A DNA stretch of 64,000 bases from Agapetus fuscipes. Its lineage: Eukaryota > Arthropoda > Insecta > Trichoptera > Glossosomatidae. The position numbers and the translations under genes are program-made. Where the stretch lies: assembly GCA_951799405.1 (NCBI GenBank), contig OX637335.1, positions 18,108,342-18,172,341 of the forward strand, in the 5' to 3' direction. Of the stretch, positions 1 through 11,215 are shown piece by piece (within the stretch, counting starts at the first letter, position 1; each line of letters starts with the position of its first letter). The notes below the pieces were generated by a model that saw only the letters and a program-made list of their open reading frames with translations, was not told the origin of the DNA and did not search any database.

Positions 1-1138
1 TTTGATTTGTAATTGTCATTGTCCTGAGGATGCCTTTTTAGGTGAAAGCTTTTGGCATATTTAAAATAAATAATAAGAGAATTGAAACAGTGTGCTTTTT
101 AATTAATATACAATGGACTTTCACTGTGTACACCACCAAACCCTAAAAAATATTAATTTAGATTTTTATGAGTTCAGCTCAATGACTTGTTCATTGATTA
201 ATTAACTCTCAAATCCGTGAGTTTCTTTTTCTATGTTTTTTCAACGGAGCTTTAATTTTTATACGGAACATAGTGATTGCACTTAAAGGTTATGGTCAAT
301 TTAACCATATAAGGATAGACGCGGCTTTCAACTAAGGTGCGTTTTATTTTAAGGGTTTTACCGAACTATATCCCATGACAAAAATTCTAATGTTTGCTTG
401 TGAACCTGATCTTCAAACAATTGGATTACTCAGCTTTTGTAAAAGTCGTCCCTCATTTTACAAGTAAATTAACAAATAATTGTTAAGGAGAAAGCGGAAA
501 ACCATGTGTAACACCCACATTGAAAACCGCACTCTTGCCTTTTAGTTGTGAACGCAAAAATTCTATCAAATAGACATGGAGCAAATAGAAAAATATGATA
601 CCATTGACGTCCATTTTGTTTTCCCTTTCAGAAACTTTCAGTTTATCAAAATGAACCACTGGGGATCCACATTACTGTCACTTTGGGAACGACTGCTTTA
701 TATTGTGCTACGCCGTAGCCTTAATGAAGGCGTCTACGGAGTAATTGCTACGACAATATATTCAACTGTCTTTACACACAGCGCGTGCTACTGTAACTTA
801 TTTATTTTAATGAGAATGAATTTATTTTAATTTTCACGGTGAAAAAAATTTAAGAATATTCTTGCTGGGGTGCTTTCATGCAGTATTCACGGTGGAATAA
901 ATAGATGGGAAAATGTGAATTCTACGATGTAAGTTTTTACTTGAAATATTAGTTTTTCCATAAAGTTTAATGGAAAAAATTATTTAAAAGTATTTGAATA
1001 ACAATAAAAGAAATTAAATAAACTTTTTTTTTTTTGGTTTTGAGATTTTAATTTTAAGTCAAATTAGAACAAAAATTATTTCACAATAAATAAAACAAAA
1101 TCAAAGAATTGGAAAAATTATCATATTTTTTTGTACAG
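1..1138. other. AT-rich, unassigned
   Basis: No recognised repeat or gene. The 84-codon frame at 576 has no family features. Confidence 0.5.
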
Positions 1139-1700
1139 ACCGTGCAGACTGGTCCATGGTCAATAAAATATCGTGCAATAAAAGGTCGTGGGTTCAAATC
1201 CCGACGAAGCACAAAAAAATACCATATTTATTTTCGAATAAACTCTTCGCTGTGTTGAAAAATGCATAGGGGCCGTCTATAAATTACGTCATCGATTTTC
1301 GACCCCCCCCCCCTTATAATCATCCTATAGTCATTATCTAATGACCCCCCCCCCCCCTCTTGCTGTAATAATGGATGAGCTTAATAATTAATAATGTTAT
1401 ATTACTTACATAATATTTTGTATATTTTGTAGAAATTGGTATTTACGAGAACGACGTCAATTTGAGTACTCGTATATCATTTGCCATCATCCGCAGACCA
1501 GACTCCCCCTCCCCTTAATGCGAATGACGTAATATATGGACAGCCCCAAATACCTTTATCAAAGGTCCAACCAGATACAGAAACTGGGTCTCGCTAGAGA
1601 ATTGACGCTTTCTGTAGCAACGACCAAGCTCACAGAGCGCTTTGGAGGTGTGATTTAATTAAAAACAGCGATCACCAAATAAATCATCCTTATAATATTA
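1139..1700 (+). mobile_element. SINE-B split by a MITE
   Basis: Head and middle at 1139-1268 (GGTTCAAATCCCGACGAAGC, ACTCTTCGCTGTGTTG) and remaining 3' part at 1548-1700 (TACCTTTATCAAAGGTCC, CACCAAATAAATCATCC); the 279 bp between is a separate inverted-repeat element. Confidence 0.88.
1269..1547. mobile_element. MITE with GGGGCTGTCC-type inverted ends and poly-C runs
   Basis: Left end GGGGCCGTCTATAAATTACG and right end, on the other strand, GGGGCTGTCCATATATTACG match as terminal inverted repeats of at least 24 bp. Two C-runs of 11-13 lie inside. No coding capacity. As I recall, elements with these ends are common in arthropod genomes. Confidence 0.85.
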
Positions 1701-1955
1701 TTTAACGACCGTTAATAATAATAAGAAGAACAATAATTCATTCATAAAAAGTGATTTACAAAGATTTACACAGGTTGCAGCTTTTTAAATTCATGTTTTT
1801 AATCTCTTTATCGAAGATTGCTAATCACCACTTCAACCTATAACCATACTGTATATACTTATCAACAAATGTCCACTATTCTGAATCAGTGAATCAGTCA
1901 ATCAGTGGTGCAGACTTGTAATCAGCTGTTTCAATTAACAGTCGAGAACGACTGT

Positions 1956-2112
1956 ACCCCGAGTATAAATTACTGCGTAAATCTCACCTCAATCCCGTAA
2001 ATCGAAAATGTATCCAAAATACCACGGCGCTCCTAGAGAGTGATTTGGTTTTAATTCATTTTTTCGATTACGCAATTGAGGTGAGTTTACGAGATGTTTA
2101 ATACTCGGGACG
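1956..2112. mobile_element. MITE-G subtype 2
   Basis: CCCGAGTATAAATTACTGCG at left and inverted CCCGAGTATTAAACATC at right; palindromic along most of its length. Confidence 0.8.
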
Positions 2113-2394
2113 CTGTTCACTAATTGCCCTGAAACTGTTCCCCCCCTCCACTTTCTGTTGCAGCCTATGCTTTGATTGATCGCTTTCGTACAATAAACAC
2201 AATCATTGAAAATTCCACAAAATGTGGAAATTCGAAAGCTTTCTTGTACTTGCTTTATTTTGTGCCTTTTCAGAAAAGATTGGCGATCATCATAGTGACT
2301 TGAGCAGCTTGTCCGTCAAATCTGCTATCCACATTTACAGTGAAAGATGACTTTATTTCCTTTAATACTTGTGTATTTTTTTGTTTGGTCCTTT

Positions 2395-2580
2395 TACCGA
2401 TCAGTTCCTGTTTCAGGGAGGATGCGTAAAATTTTCAGATTATATGTTCATTTTAGGTTTGGGTCTCTCTTTTGCAAGTACACGAGAAGCATGCGTAAGT
2501 GCGAACTTACACGTGTCTGCCTGTGGGTATTCATTTATTATTCATTTTTAAATGTTTTATGTCTTTGAAACATAGATAAT
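2395..2580 (+). repeat. Rep-A, diverged
   Basis: CCTGTTTCAGGGAGG, ATGTTCATTT and GCGAACTTACACGTGTCTGC are all in Rep-A order; the head is lost. Confidence 0.75.
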
Positions 2581-3564
2581 AGATTAGACATCTAAGGTTT
2601 TTTTGTGTTTCCGGCTTCGTTTTATACTCTTTACGTGAATATTGACGATCACTATTGCGTTTTTCATTTTCGATACTGCGGCACTAAAGATGGATCTTGT
2701 GCTTCTGTCAAACCCAACCTCGTGTTTTTCATACAATTTTGTGATCAAAAGCTCGTCTTCCCTGTATGATGAGTGGATTCTCATAATAAGGCCAAAATAA
2801 ACCAGTTTTTGCATTTTGACGGACATCAGGAAAAAATGGCTCTGATATTTGCATTCATGAATCGATCCATCCAGGAAAAATTAAGCATCGGATGGTACAA
2901 TCACATTTAAAAGGCAGTGATTATGTTTTTGAGGCACTGTGTAAGTGTCCACCCTTCTATGGCGTAGAATACAGTCAGAAAAATCCCTTATTTTTATATG
3001 CCATAAAATGGTAGCTTCTAGAATCCACATGAAATTTCTGAATTAATGTTGTTGTACGAAGTAAAATATGCATTCTAAAAGTTTGCGTAGAGCTTCTACA
3101 AGAAAAGCTGCATTCCAAAGCTCATCTAAATGATTCAAACTGCGCGAACTTCCGGGGTTTTCCGGTGAATTTGCTGAGTGGCCATCCAGACCGGAAGTGT
3201 AGAGAGATTTCCCACCCCAACGTAGAAAGATTTTCCTCCCCCCAGTGTCGAGCAGGACGTCTCGGCAGCTTTTTCAATTTCCGCACACACTTCCTGCCAA
3301 AGCACAAGATGCGACATCTTTCTCCCATTGATAAATCATTCAGGGGAAGTCTGGCGTTGCATTTACAAGAAGTAAATACCGACGTATTTTATTTTTAACC
3401 CTCATTTAGGGCGGTCCCCGATGCTATATTTCAAGGTGGAAATCAACCCTCTCGGGACACCCATAAAATATATATTTTGGATTTTTTTTCACGAGGTTTT
3501 TTTGGTTATTTTTTTGTTCATTTTTCTTGATAAAATTGAATAAACTGTCTTCACCAGTATTTTA
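2581..3564. other. Unassigned, with a GC-richer patch at 3140-3330
   Basis: The patch is open in three frames on two strands (60-77 codons) but I recognise nothing. A repeat end or a regulatory element are both possible. Confidence 0.35.
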
Positions 3565-3813
3565 TTAAGGGTATGTTGCAATAAACTCCAATCAGACAAA
3601 AATCTAAATTAAGTATGATTTCTCCCTTTCAAATCAAAAATTTGCTTGCATATACGTAAGTCAGCTGATGTATATCTTATTTCCTATTCAAATTCCATCA
3701 TATTATTTCCCACTTCCGAAATATATTTAACCGATGCCCTCACCAGAATTAAGCAATCAAATTTGATGTGTCAATCAAGTATTGATTGGAGGTAGGTGCA
3801 ACAGGCCCTTAGG
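3565..3813. mobile_element. MITE-I
   Basis: Inverted ends: TTAAGGGTATGTTGCAATAA at left, CCTAAGGGCCTGTTGCACC on the other strand at right; ~250 bp, no coding capacity. Confidence 0.75.
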
Positions 3814-4191
3814 CTGAATTTCTACATAACTACCTAGAAAAAACATTAGTCAAAGTGTCCTTTTTTTTAAGGAAAATTTCCAAATTTTGAGAATCTATGT
3901 AGAGGTCTATGGAACTTAAAGGTGTGGATTTTTGTAAGGGCGATTGATGTGCTGATCCTTCGTAACGAAATCCGCAGACAACAAAATTGTGACGTCACAC
4001 AGCCCTAATGCTATGAAAAAGGCAATCTTATATTTCATTTTGTCATTGGCTGCTAACAACCATAGTCACATTGACTTATGAACCTTTCACACCGAGAAAT
4101 AATGAACCCACTGCCTTTTTTGTAAAAAAAAATATTGTTAGCATGCAATAATGTTAAAAACTGGTTATGGACACACAAAACAATTGACTTT

Positions 4192-4412
4192 TGACCGGTC
4201 CCTAGTCAAGTGATTAACACATTTGACTCGTAAATGGAAGGTTGTGTGTTTGAATCCTGGCGGAGCACAAAAACATACCATTTATATTTTAAAATATGCT
4301 CTTCGCTTTCAAAATTCGTATTCTTTTACCAAAGATCGGTCATTAGCTTTAGCCTTACAGCAGCTGGCTCTTGCTTTGTAGCGACGACCAAACTCTTAAA
4401 CAACACCTTTGC
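4192..4412 (+). mobile_element. SINE-B
   Basis: GACCGGTCCCTAGTCAAGTG head, GTTTGAATCCTGGCGGAGCA B box, internal TACCAAAGATCGGTC; 3' tail lost before Rep-A at 4438. Confidence 0.88.
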
Positions 4413-4437
4413 GGCACAACAACTAGTGGCATATACC

Positions 4438-4690
4438 TCTATAATCTATCTATAATCTTAGTTGCAAGGATATATTCATTCAAAGCACTCAGATGTATGC
4501 CCACAAACAAACACGTGTAGTTCGCGCTTACAAATGCTGATTGTGTACTTACAAATAAAATCCAAACCTCAAATGAACATAAGCCCTGCAACTCTTGCCG
4601 ACATTCCCTGAAACAGGGGTGACATTGGCAAAGTGAACCATTTTTTATAGTATGGGTGGTCAGCCTCATACCAACCTATAAATCAAGGAA
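4438..4690 (-). repeat. Rep-A
   Basis: Full length, from a TATAATCTATC tail to AATCAAGGAA. Directly follows the SINE-B at 4192. Confidence 0.9.
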
Positions 4691-4859
4691 TATATATTAT
4701 GGAGTCTCATAAATCTAGGGAGTCTCCCGCACAGGATTTCCACAACAGACAAACATCAGGGGTCTATAGATTAAGGTCTTAAGCAACCAAAAAGAACTAT
4801 TAATGTACATTCTTCCTAGCAACAAGGCTATGTGACGTTACATTTTTTTTCTCTGTGGG

Positions 4860-5165
4860 ATTTGTGCCGAGTCTATTGTTAAAACATTTCAGCTGCAGGC
4901 GATTCCGATTGGTGCGCTTCACAATCGAGATAATTACTTTTATTTAGAAAAGCCGGACGACAAAACGGCTGCTGATTAAAGGACTGAGAATAAATTCAAA
5001 GCAATTAATAATGCAAATTCTTACAAGACATCAAATGAAAGCCCTCGTTTGAATGGGAAATTATTTCTTTAATGATGGCAATATCCCAGCGACTGGAAGA
5101 CACAAAAAAACGCTCTCACTTTTCGAGTAATTTATTTTTATTTCGTTTTTTCCGGACGGTAGGAA
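4860..5165. promoter_or_regulatory. Non-repetitive motif-dense block, possible conserved non-coding element
   Basis: CAATTAATAATGCAAATTC and similar homeodomain/POU-like words, with no resemblance to the repeat families around it. Purely a candidate. Confidence 0.25.
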
Positions 5166-5269
5166 TAAAATTAATTGTGTTTTCCATTATACGAGTTCTT
5201 TGTTTTAAGAACATGAAAATTTTGATACGCAAAAAAAACCTTAAAATATAATAATGTGAAAGGTATTTC

Positions 5270-5560
5270 AAGTTCTTTATATTTATGTAATTGCTGGAGT
5301 GATGCTTTCCGGGATTTGTTGCCGTGGTCTATGGGAGCTGGAGCTTCCGGACGTTTCGCTCATGTCTACGATGGGCTTCTTCAGCGTGAAATGTGATGAT
5401 CAAGATGATCATGATGTAAACTGTGATGAATGTGTGTGGACACTCGGGGTTCAAATGTGAAAATTTATGACACTCTGTGTATTAGTTGTGTTGTAGAGCA
5501 GCTCCCATTGACCACTGCAACATATCCCGGAAAACATCTCTCCAGCATCATCAGCCGGCC
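5270..5560 (-). mobile_element. PLE-L fragment with hammerhead-like motif
   Basis: Contains GGACGTTTCGCTCATGTC then ATGGGCTTCTTCAGCG, whose minus strand gives CUGAAGA, a hairpin, GAAA and ACGUC, the layout of Penelope-type hammerhead ribozymes. The 5450-5560 part (GAGCAGCTCCCATTGACC, ATATCCCGGAAAACATC) repeats the 5310-5345 part (GGGATTTGTTGCCG, TATGGGAGCTGG) in inverted form. Confidence 0.6.
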
Positions 5561-5592
5561 GTGTAAGCCTAAAACTCTCATTCATTCATGTT

Positions 5593-5665
5593 ATTGTCCG
5601 GTTGATGGCTAAGTTGGTAGAAAGTTTGCATTCAATGCCTTCGAGAGGACTAGGATTCGTTTATT
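5593..5665 (+). mobile_element. SINE-C head fragment
   Basis: GTCCGGTTGATGGCTAAGTT and GGACTAGGATTCG, a mutated tRNA-like head. Confidence 0.7.
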
Positions 5666-5726
5666 TAAAGCCCAAAAATTTAAGGATAGGCGAAGTTTAC
5701 CCAGCACCCAAGAGTAGTCAAAATCT

Positions 5727-5995
5727 AATCTAAATCTAAGCTGCAAAGATATGTATCATTTGAGATTCATATTTAATGCATTCCCACAAGCAGACATGCA
5801 TAATTTCGCGCTTACACATGCTGCATGTGGACCTACAATATAAAAACCCCAATCTCAAATGAACATAAGCCCTGCAACTCTTGCCGACCTTCCCTGAAGC
5901 AGGGGTGACATTGGCAAAGTGAACCATTTTTTACAGTATGGGTGGTCAGCCGCATACCAACCTATCAGTCAAGGAGTACCTATCAGTCAAGGAGT
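5727..5995 (-). repeat. Rep-A with duplicated 5' end
   Basis: Full length; the terminal CCTATCAGTCAAGGAGTA block occurs twice in tandem (5961-5995). Confidence 0.9.
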
Positions 5996-6196
5996 AGTCA
6001 AAATAGAAAATACATTCGTGTTTATTATTTTTTTTATATATATTTGTCATACTTTTTGTTTTTGTTTTAATGAATTACTAATTAACAATTGCCCAATGGC
6101 ATAGGTACATTGAACCAGAGTGAAATTTATCTTCTAGGGGCCCGACAGGAATTGAACTATCATCATTTTATTACAAACACGCTCAATCTGCCTTGT

Positions 6197-6325
6197 CGGT
6201 ATTTTATTTTGGCTTTGAAATAAACATCGAAACCAGAAATCATTTCTAACACCCCGGTTGGATTCGAACCCGAGCTCTCGACAAGGAATGCAAGCACTCT
6301 ACCAACTGAGCTATCGACCGGACAT
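6197..6325 (-). mobile_element. SINE-C, head half
   Basis: Minus strand GGTCGATAGCTCAGTTGG (A box) and GGGTTCGAATCC (B box), then GGTGT..TTTCTGG. Not a real tRNA: the acceptor ends do not pair. Confidence 0.85.
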
Positions 6326-7008
6326 GCTTGTATGTATCACTGTTACTGTAACTGTATCCTGCCGCCGTTCCACGTATTATGTATGAAATCAGACAATTCT
6401 TTATTTTATTTTATTAATTTTTTGACATCAAAACTATGTTGTTTTTTTGTTGCTTCTCATCTTTTCATCAATTTATTAATACAATATTTCATATCACGAG
6501 TATGTGACAGATTTCTGCTCGTTTCCTGGTAGGAATTTGCATTTTCATCACACTCGATTTTCTTAGCGCTTTCCGCAGCAGTATTCGGTGGAAAGCGCGC
6601 TAAGCATGCGAGGTGCATTTCCCTCCCAGAACATTGCCGGCAAAACTTGCAAGTTACTCGATCCCTATAATATGTATGTGTGTGTGTGTGTGTGTGCTTG
6701 TACGTGGTCGTCTGTCAGAAACACAAGCCAAGTGCGCGGGGCTTCCCATAAATATATCAGGAAGTCTTACTTTACTTGGAATATTTGAAATTAAATGAAA
6801 ACTGGCAACGCAGGATAATCATCGTGTAATATTATAATAATAATAAGACAATATTTATAGTGACGTTTTGTGATAAATCACTGCAAGGGCACTGTTCAAC
6901 TGTAACATCTTCGAAACAAACATGTCTTCAATCCCGACTTAAATGCACTTGCACTCTCTACCGCTCTTAGCTCATGGGGTAGGGCATTTCACATGGGACT
7001 GGCATGTA
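6326..7008. other. Unassigned
   Basis: Holds only the TG microsatellite and a moderately GC-rich piece at 6550-6660. Confidence 0.5.
6673..6700 (+). repeat. TG microsatellite
   Basis: About 12 TG units, interrupted once. Confidence 0.9.
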
Positions 7009-7082
7009 GTCTAGTGGCTCACGCTACGGGCTAGTAAACTGAAGGATGATCATTGATCATTCTTCGCGGAGCGCCGAAAAGA
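7009..7082 (+). mobile_element. SINE-B-like head fragment
   Basis: ATGTAGTCTAGTGGCTCACG matches the A-box region; the B box is mutated. Confidence 0.5.
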
Positions 7083-7127
7083 AATCTTTTAGTCTTCATG
7101 GATTGAAACAAACTGAATAATAGTAAG

Positions 7128-7216
7128 ATGATTTATTTGGTGAGCGCTGTTTTTGTGTGAATCACATCTCAAGAGACTTCTGCAAGCTTCGACGTTGCTA
7201 TAGACAGCGCTAATTC
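7128..7216 (-). mobile_element. SINE-B 3' fragment
   Basis: GATGATTTATTTGGTGAGCG to TAGACAGCGCTAATTC. Confidence 0.85.
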
Positions 7217-7221
7217 AGCCC

Positions 7222-7312
7222 AGATTGTGTGCAATGTGATGTGCAAGATAATTTCATTACAAAGGTCATCTGCAAATGGTAGATAAGCTAAGCAAGCACT
7301 CGGGGAGCAAAT
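7222..7312 (+). repeat. Rep-D fragment
   Basis: CAGATTGTGTGCAATGTG and AATGGTAGATAAGCTAAGC. Confidence 0.7.
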
Positions 7313-7334
7313 TATAGCTTGCTATCTATTAACA

Positions 7335-7570
7335 TCTACTATAATCTGTATTCGAAGTTGTAAAGATGTATAACATTTAAGATTCGTATTAAAAGCGATC
7401 CTATAAGCAGACACGTATAGTTCGCGCTTACACATGCCACATGTGGACTTACAACATAAAAACCCAATCATAAATCAACAGAAGCCCTGCAACTCTTACT
7501 CACCTTCGCTGAAACAGAGGTGACATTGTCAAAGTGAACAATTTTTTTACAGTGTGGATGGTCGGCCTTA
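7335..7570 (-). repeat. Rep-A
   Basis: Nearly full length; TTCGCGCTTACACATGCC and CAACTCTTACTCACC landmarks are present. Confidence 0.85.
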
Positions 7571-7689
7571 TTACTCATCAATATTAAAGTTTTTTAAACA
7601 ATATCACTCATCAATAAACACACAAGTGTAGTGAGAATACACTCAACTTTTTAAGCGACCAATTAGAGAATCTTACCAACCACGTTTCC

Positions 7690-7912
7690 ATTTACACAGC
7701 ACACAGCTCGTAAACTAAATCAGGCTTCGTCACAGTAGGGGGTGTACTGTGCAGCCTGCAGGTGGGAAATGGGACCCGCCGACGCGCCGCCCCGCTTCAG
7801 GTGGGCGGGGGGGGGCGCAGCATTGCTTTGACGCTACACAAAGGGAAACCTATTGGCTTGTAAATTGTGTTTTAAATGGCAAATCGTTCCCCATGAATAT
7901 GGTTTCACGTCA
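7690..7912. other. GC-rich tract next to FB-F
   Basis: Includes a G9-10 run and CGCCGACGCGCCGCCCCGC; unassigned, possibly the outer end of FB-F. The open frame over it runs into tandem repeat and is not credible. Confidence 0.4.
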
Positions 7913-8087
7913 AATTAGTTCACAGACAATACGTCCACAGACAATACGCCCACAGACAATACGTCCACAGACAATACGTCCACAGACAATACATCCACAG
8001 ACAATACGTCCACAGACAATACGTCCACAGACAGCTCGACCATGGACAAATGAGCCACACGACTTTTCAGACAACAATATTCAGCCA
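7913..8087 (+). repeat. FB-F arm: 15-bp tandem repeat ACAATACGTCCACAG
   Basis: About eight near-perfect units at 7919-8031, then degenerating units. Translation gives a PQTIR repeat on plus and LSVDV on minus; neither is a credible protein. Confidence 0.88.
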
Positions 8088-8325
8088 AACATAGGTTGGT
8101 ATGAGGCTGACCACCCACACTGTAAAAAATGGTTCACTTTGCCAACGTCACCCCTGTGTCTGGGAAGGTCGCCATAAGTTGTACAGCTTATGTTCATTTG
8201 CGGTTTGGATTTTATTTGTAAGTACACATTCAGTATTTGTAAGCGCGAACTACACGTGTTTGTTTGTGGGCATGCATTTGAGAGCCTTAAATGTTAATAT
8301 ATCTCTGCAACTTAGATTATAGATA
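8088..8325 (+). repeat. Rep-A inserted in FB-F
   Basis: Full copy from ATAGGTTGGTATGAGGC to CAACTTAGATTATAG. FB-F units lie on both sides. Confidence 0.88.
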
Positions 8326-8339
8326 ACACATCCATAGAC

Positions 8340-9345
8340 ACATTGGCCATTTTAGATAGGGATAGGGGTAGATCGATCGCACGATAGTTTGTTAACACGA
8401 CATTTCGATCACGGACAATTCGGCCATAGATAACTCATCCACAGATAATTTAGTCTTAAGATATTTTGTCCACACGTCTTTTTGGTCACATACAATGTAT
8501 CGCCAAGTCAAACTGAATAAGTGCTGATTCAGTGATTTAAGTAATCCTGAATAAAACATTTTTTTAGTGAAAATTCTCCTACTTATAGTAAGTGGACTAA
8601 TTATAATGAACTGCTCATAAAAACGTTCTAGAGTTCAGGTTTTTTACACTTTTTTGTGTTTTTTCTCGTAGAACAAAGAAAAAAGGATACATTTATCTGA
8701 AAACTAATGTTACCGTATGACCCCTTATTCAGTTTTGTGTTTAAGACATCGATATGTAAGTACCAAAACAAAGTAGAATTAATTAAAACTACAGTAATTA
8801 TAAAAGTTTTTTGGAGAGCATGTTTTCTGTGATGGGCATGTGTGTGGATCACATATTTAAGGTGCTGAGCGAAAAGTCATCTGTGAACAGACTTTTGTGT
8901 GACCAAACTACCCGTGACCAATGTATCTGTGGACGAGTTATGTATCTGGGAATAGGGTTATCTGTGATTGAAATGTAAAATCTAAAATCTAAATCTTAGC
9001 TGCAAAGATTTATATTATTTAAGATTCATATGAAACGCATTTCCACAAGCAGACATGTATTAGTTCGCGCTAACACATGCCGCATGTGGACCTACAATAT
9101 AAAAGCCCAATCTTAAATGAACATAAGCCCTGCAACTCTTACCGACCTTCTTTGAAACAGGGACGGTATTGGCAAAGTGAACCATTTTTACAGTATGGGT
9201 GGTCAGCCTCATACCAACCTATAAGTCAAGGAATACAAACAATGTCATTGGCAAAAATTCGTGTGGTGGAACTGTGACCGATTTTTCAATGGGCGAGCTG
9301 TCTGTAGACGATTTATCTTTGACAGAGTTGTGGGGATACGCATGA
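8340..9345. mobile_element. FB-F: foldback element (degenerate forward units, core, inverted units)
   Basis: Forward units (CGATCACGGACAATTCGG, CATCCACAGATAATTTAG) at 8340-8490, a core with CTACAGTAATTATAAAAG at 8790, reverse units (CTATGTGTGACCAAAC-like, ATCTGTGGACGAGTTATG) at 8870-8975, resuming at 9250-9345 after a Rep-A insertion. Together with 7913-8087 this forms long inverted arms. Confidence 0.7.
8975..9236 (-). repeat. Rep-A inserted in FB-F (opposite arm)
   Basis: Full length; AATCTAAATCTTAGCTGC tail on the left, TATAAGTCAAGGAATAC on the right. FB-F reverse units resume at about 9250. Confidence 0.88.
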
Positions 9346-9631
9346 GCATCCCTCTCCGTCTCTCTGTAGTTCCCCAGGCTATAATCAGGACAGGAGTAGG
9401 GTATGGACGGATGGAATTACTGCCTAAGGGCGTCACGACACTTCCCTGAAAGCGTGACACACTCAGAAAGCCATGCTGGGTTTGAAAGTTGAATGTGTCT
9501 TAAATGCGGATGTGATTTAACGAGCTCAGATTTTCGTTAAGAAACTGAAATGGATAAAAGAGAATGCAAGCTGAAAAAAGACGTGAGAGTAAAGGTATCA
9601 AAGAAACTGATGAGATGGTTAACTTTTACTT

Positions 9632-9810
9632 GGTATGAGGCTATCCAAACATTCTGTATAAATTGGATTCGCTGTACCTATGTCATCCCTGTTTCAGAGT
9701 TTTCAAAATTTGCAGGGTGTAGTTTCATTTAAGATAAGGGTTCCATGTGTAAATGCGAACTTGCACGTTTCTTTTTCTGGTCGTGTAATATGAATCTTAA
9801 ATGTTAATTT
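9632..9810 (+). repeat. Rep-A, diverged
   Basis: GGTATGAGGCTA, CATCCCTGTTTCAG, GCAGGGTGTA and AATGCGAACTTGCACG in order; many substitutions. Confidence 0.7.
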
Positions 9811-9814
9811 TATT

Positions 9815-9905
9815 TAAAAAAACACACAGTTTTCGTTCACTATTTTTTATTATTTTAATTTATGCTCGCATATTTTCGCCTTAAAAGGCATCATCAGGAG
9901 CAGTG
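9815..9905 (-). mobile_element. PLE-L fragment with hammerhead-like motif
   Basis: Minus strand CTGATGA (plus 9891-9897), a GCCTT/AAGGC hairpin, GAAA (9874-9877), and a 5-bp stem I TGCTC/GAGCA around the predicted cut. Shares the AAACAC..TTTTC..TTCAC end with 24416 and 53501. Confidence 0.6.
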
Positions 9906-11159
9906 ACTCTTGCAACTTAAATGTTAATATTTATGAAAATAAACAGGGATTAGAAAAAAGAAAAACCTATTTTTCTTTGAAAAAATAATGATGAATTTTC
10001 CCAATTCGCCGTCAAAAAAATAATGCACAAATCACCTAAATATAGGTATTTCAGTTTCGGATTTCGTTTCATTTAAAACATCAATATGCCACAGAGCCAT
10101 CAGTTTGACTTTCATACAATAAAAAAAACATATTTATTATTTCACCGCATTCAGGGCCTGTACACAATGCGACACACACAAATCGCCAAACAGCCACCGT
10201 AATATTCAATTTGCGGTTAAGTGCATATTGTGAACAGTACATTGACCAAGTCTGAAACTACATGTTCAAACTAAACCCTAGCGTTTTGTAAACAAAATAT
10301 AGAAACTAAAATGGTTGTATGGTAAAAAAGACTGTGTTCTGTGGTCAGGTATATCAAAAAATCTGTTTTATGCAAAGAATATCAGTGAAACTCATCGATG
10401 ATCCTACTCTCACAGCCAACCTACATTTCCTGGAGCAAAGAACGGTACAATAACGGCGTCTGTTCTAATGAAATATCTTCACTTATACCTCCTCCTCTCG
10501 TCTCAACAAAGGCAACTCGTAGAATGACTCCTTTTGCAGTCTATATCAAATCTATGACAACTTGGTGTTTACACGACTTATTTATTTTAAGCCTGCCCGT
10601 TTAGTTAAAGGTGAGCATTTCATACAAGCACATGCGCCTAATAGGTAGGCAATATATGATTTTTAAAAACCATGAAAGCTTGATATTCAAAGTATCAGTT
10701 CAATTGGAGCCATCGTTTGCATTTCCGTAAATTTCAAATGAGTTATTTTAAATATTTATTATTCTGAAATTTATTTGCCTGTACTCTATGCACGCGCCTA
10801 TTAACAGTAGCTGTGTCCACACCCATTTTAATCGTGGTGTTGTTTTAAACAAAATTCCAATAGCCACTTCCTTTCAGTGCCACAATTTAAAGACAACACA
10901 ACACAAAATCCAATACTAAGTAGTCAATAACCCTGTAACAAAATAACTTTATATCAAATACCACCTCACCGATTTCCAAGACTCGGCCGCACTCCAACAA
11001 ATAACATATGTACACTCTTAGATTTAGCTCAGTGTTCCTAAAAAGTAAATTTTTCAACACATCAATCGTGAGCTCACCAACACCCAAACCTCTGCGGCAC
11101 TCTAACAAGTGATATTGACCTCTAGATTCAGCTCAGGGTTCCTAAAAAGTACTCTCTTT
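9906..11159. other. AT-rich, unassigned
   Basis: A duplicated theme at 10960-11140 (GATTTAGCTCAGTGTTCC and GATTCAGCTCAGGGTTCC, each followed by TAAAAAGTA) suggests a ~110-bp tandem duplication; otherwise nothing. Confidence 0.5.
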
Positions 11160-11215
11160 GGTAAACGCTGTGGTTGCGTTTAAACGCTATGCTTTATACT
11201 TGAGGCGTAGAGCAG
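11160..11215. mobile_element. MITE-G end fragment
   Basis: GGTAAACGCTGTGGTTGCG and GCTTTATACTTGAGG. Confidence 0.65.

Noticed and set aside
7749..8177. 142-codon plus frame with a PQTIR repeat, and its minus counterpart with LSVDV repeats
   Set aside because: Both are translations of a 15-bp tandem repeat (a multiple of three keeps frames open) and run into a Rep-A copy.
8101..8322. Recurrent ~70-codon frames starting MRLTTHTVKNGSLCQ or MRLTTHAVKMVHFAN (also 29318, 45693, 60875)
   Set aside because: All are the plus translation of Rep-A; frames shift between copies, with no sign of protein selection.
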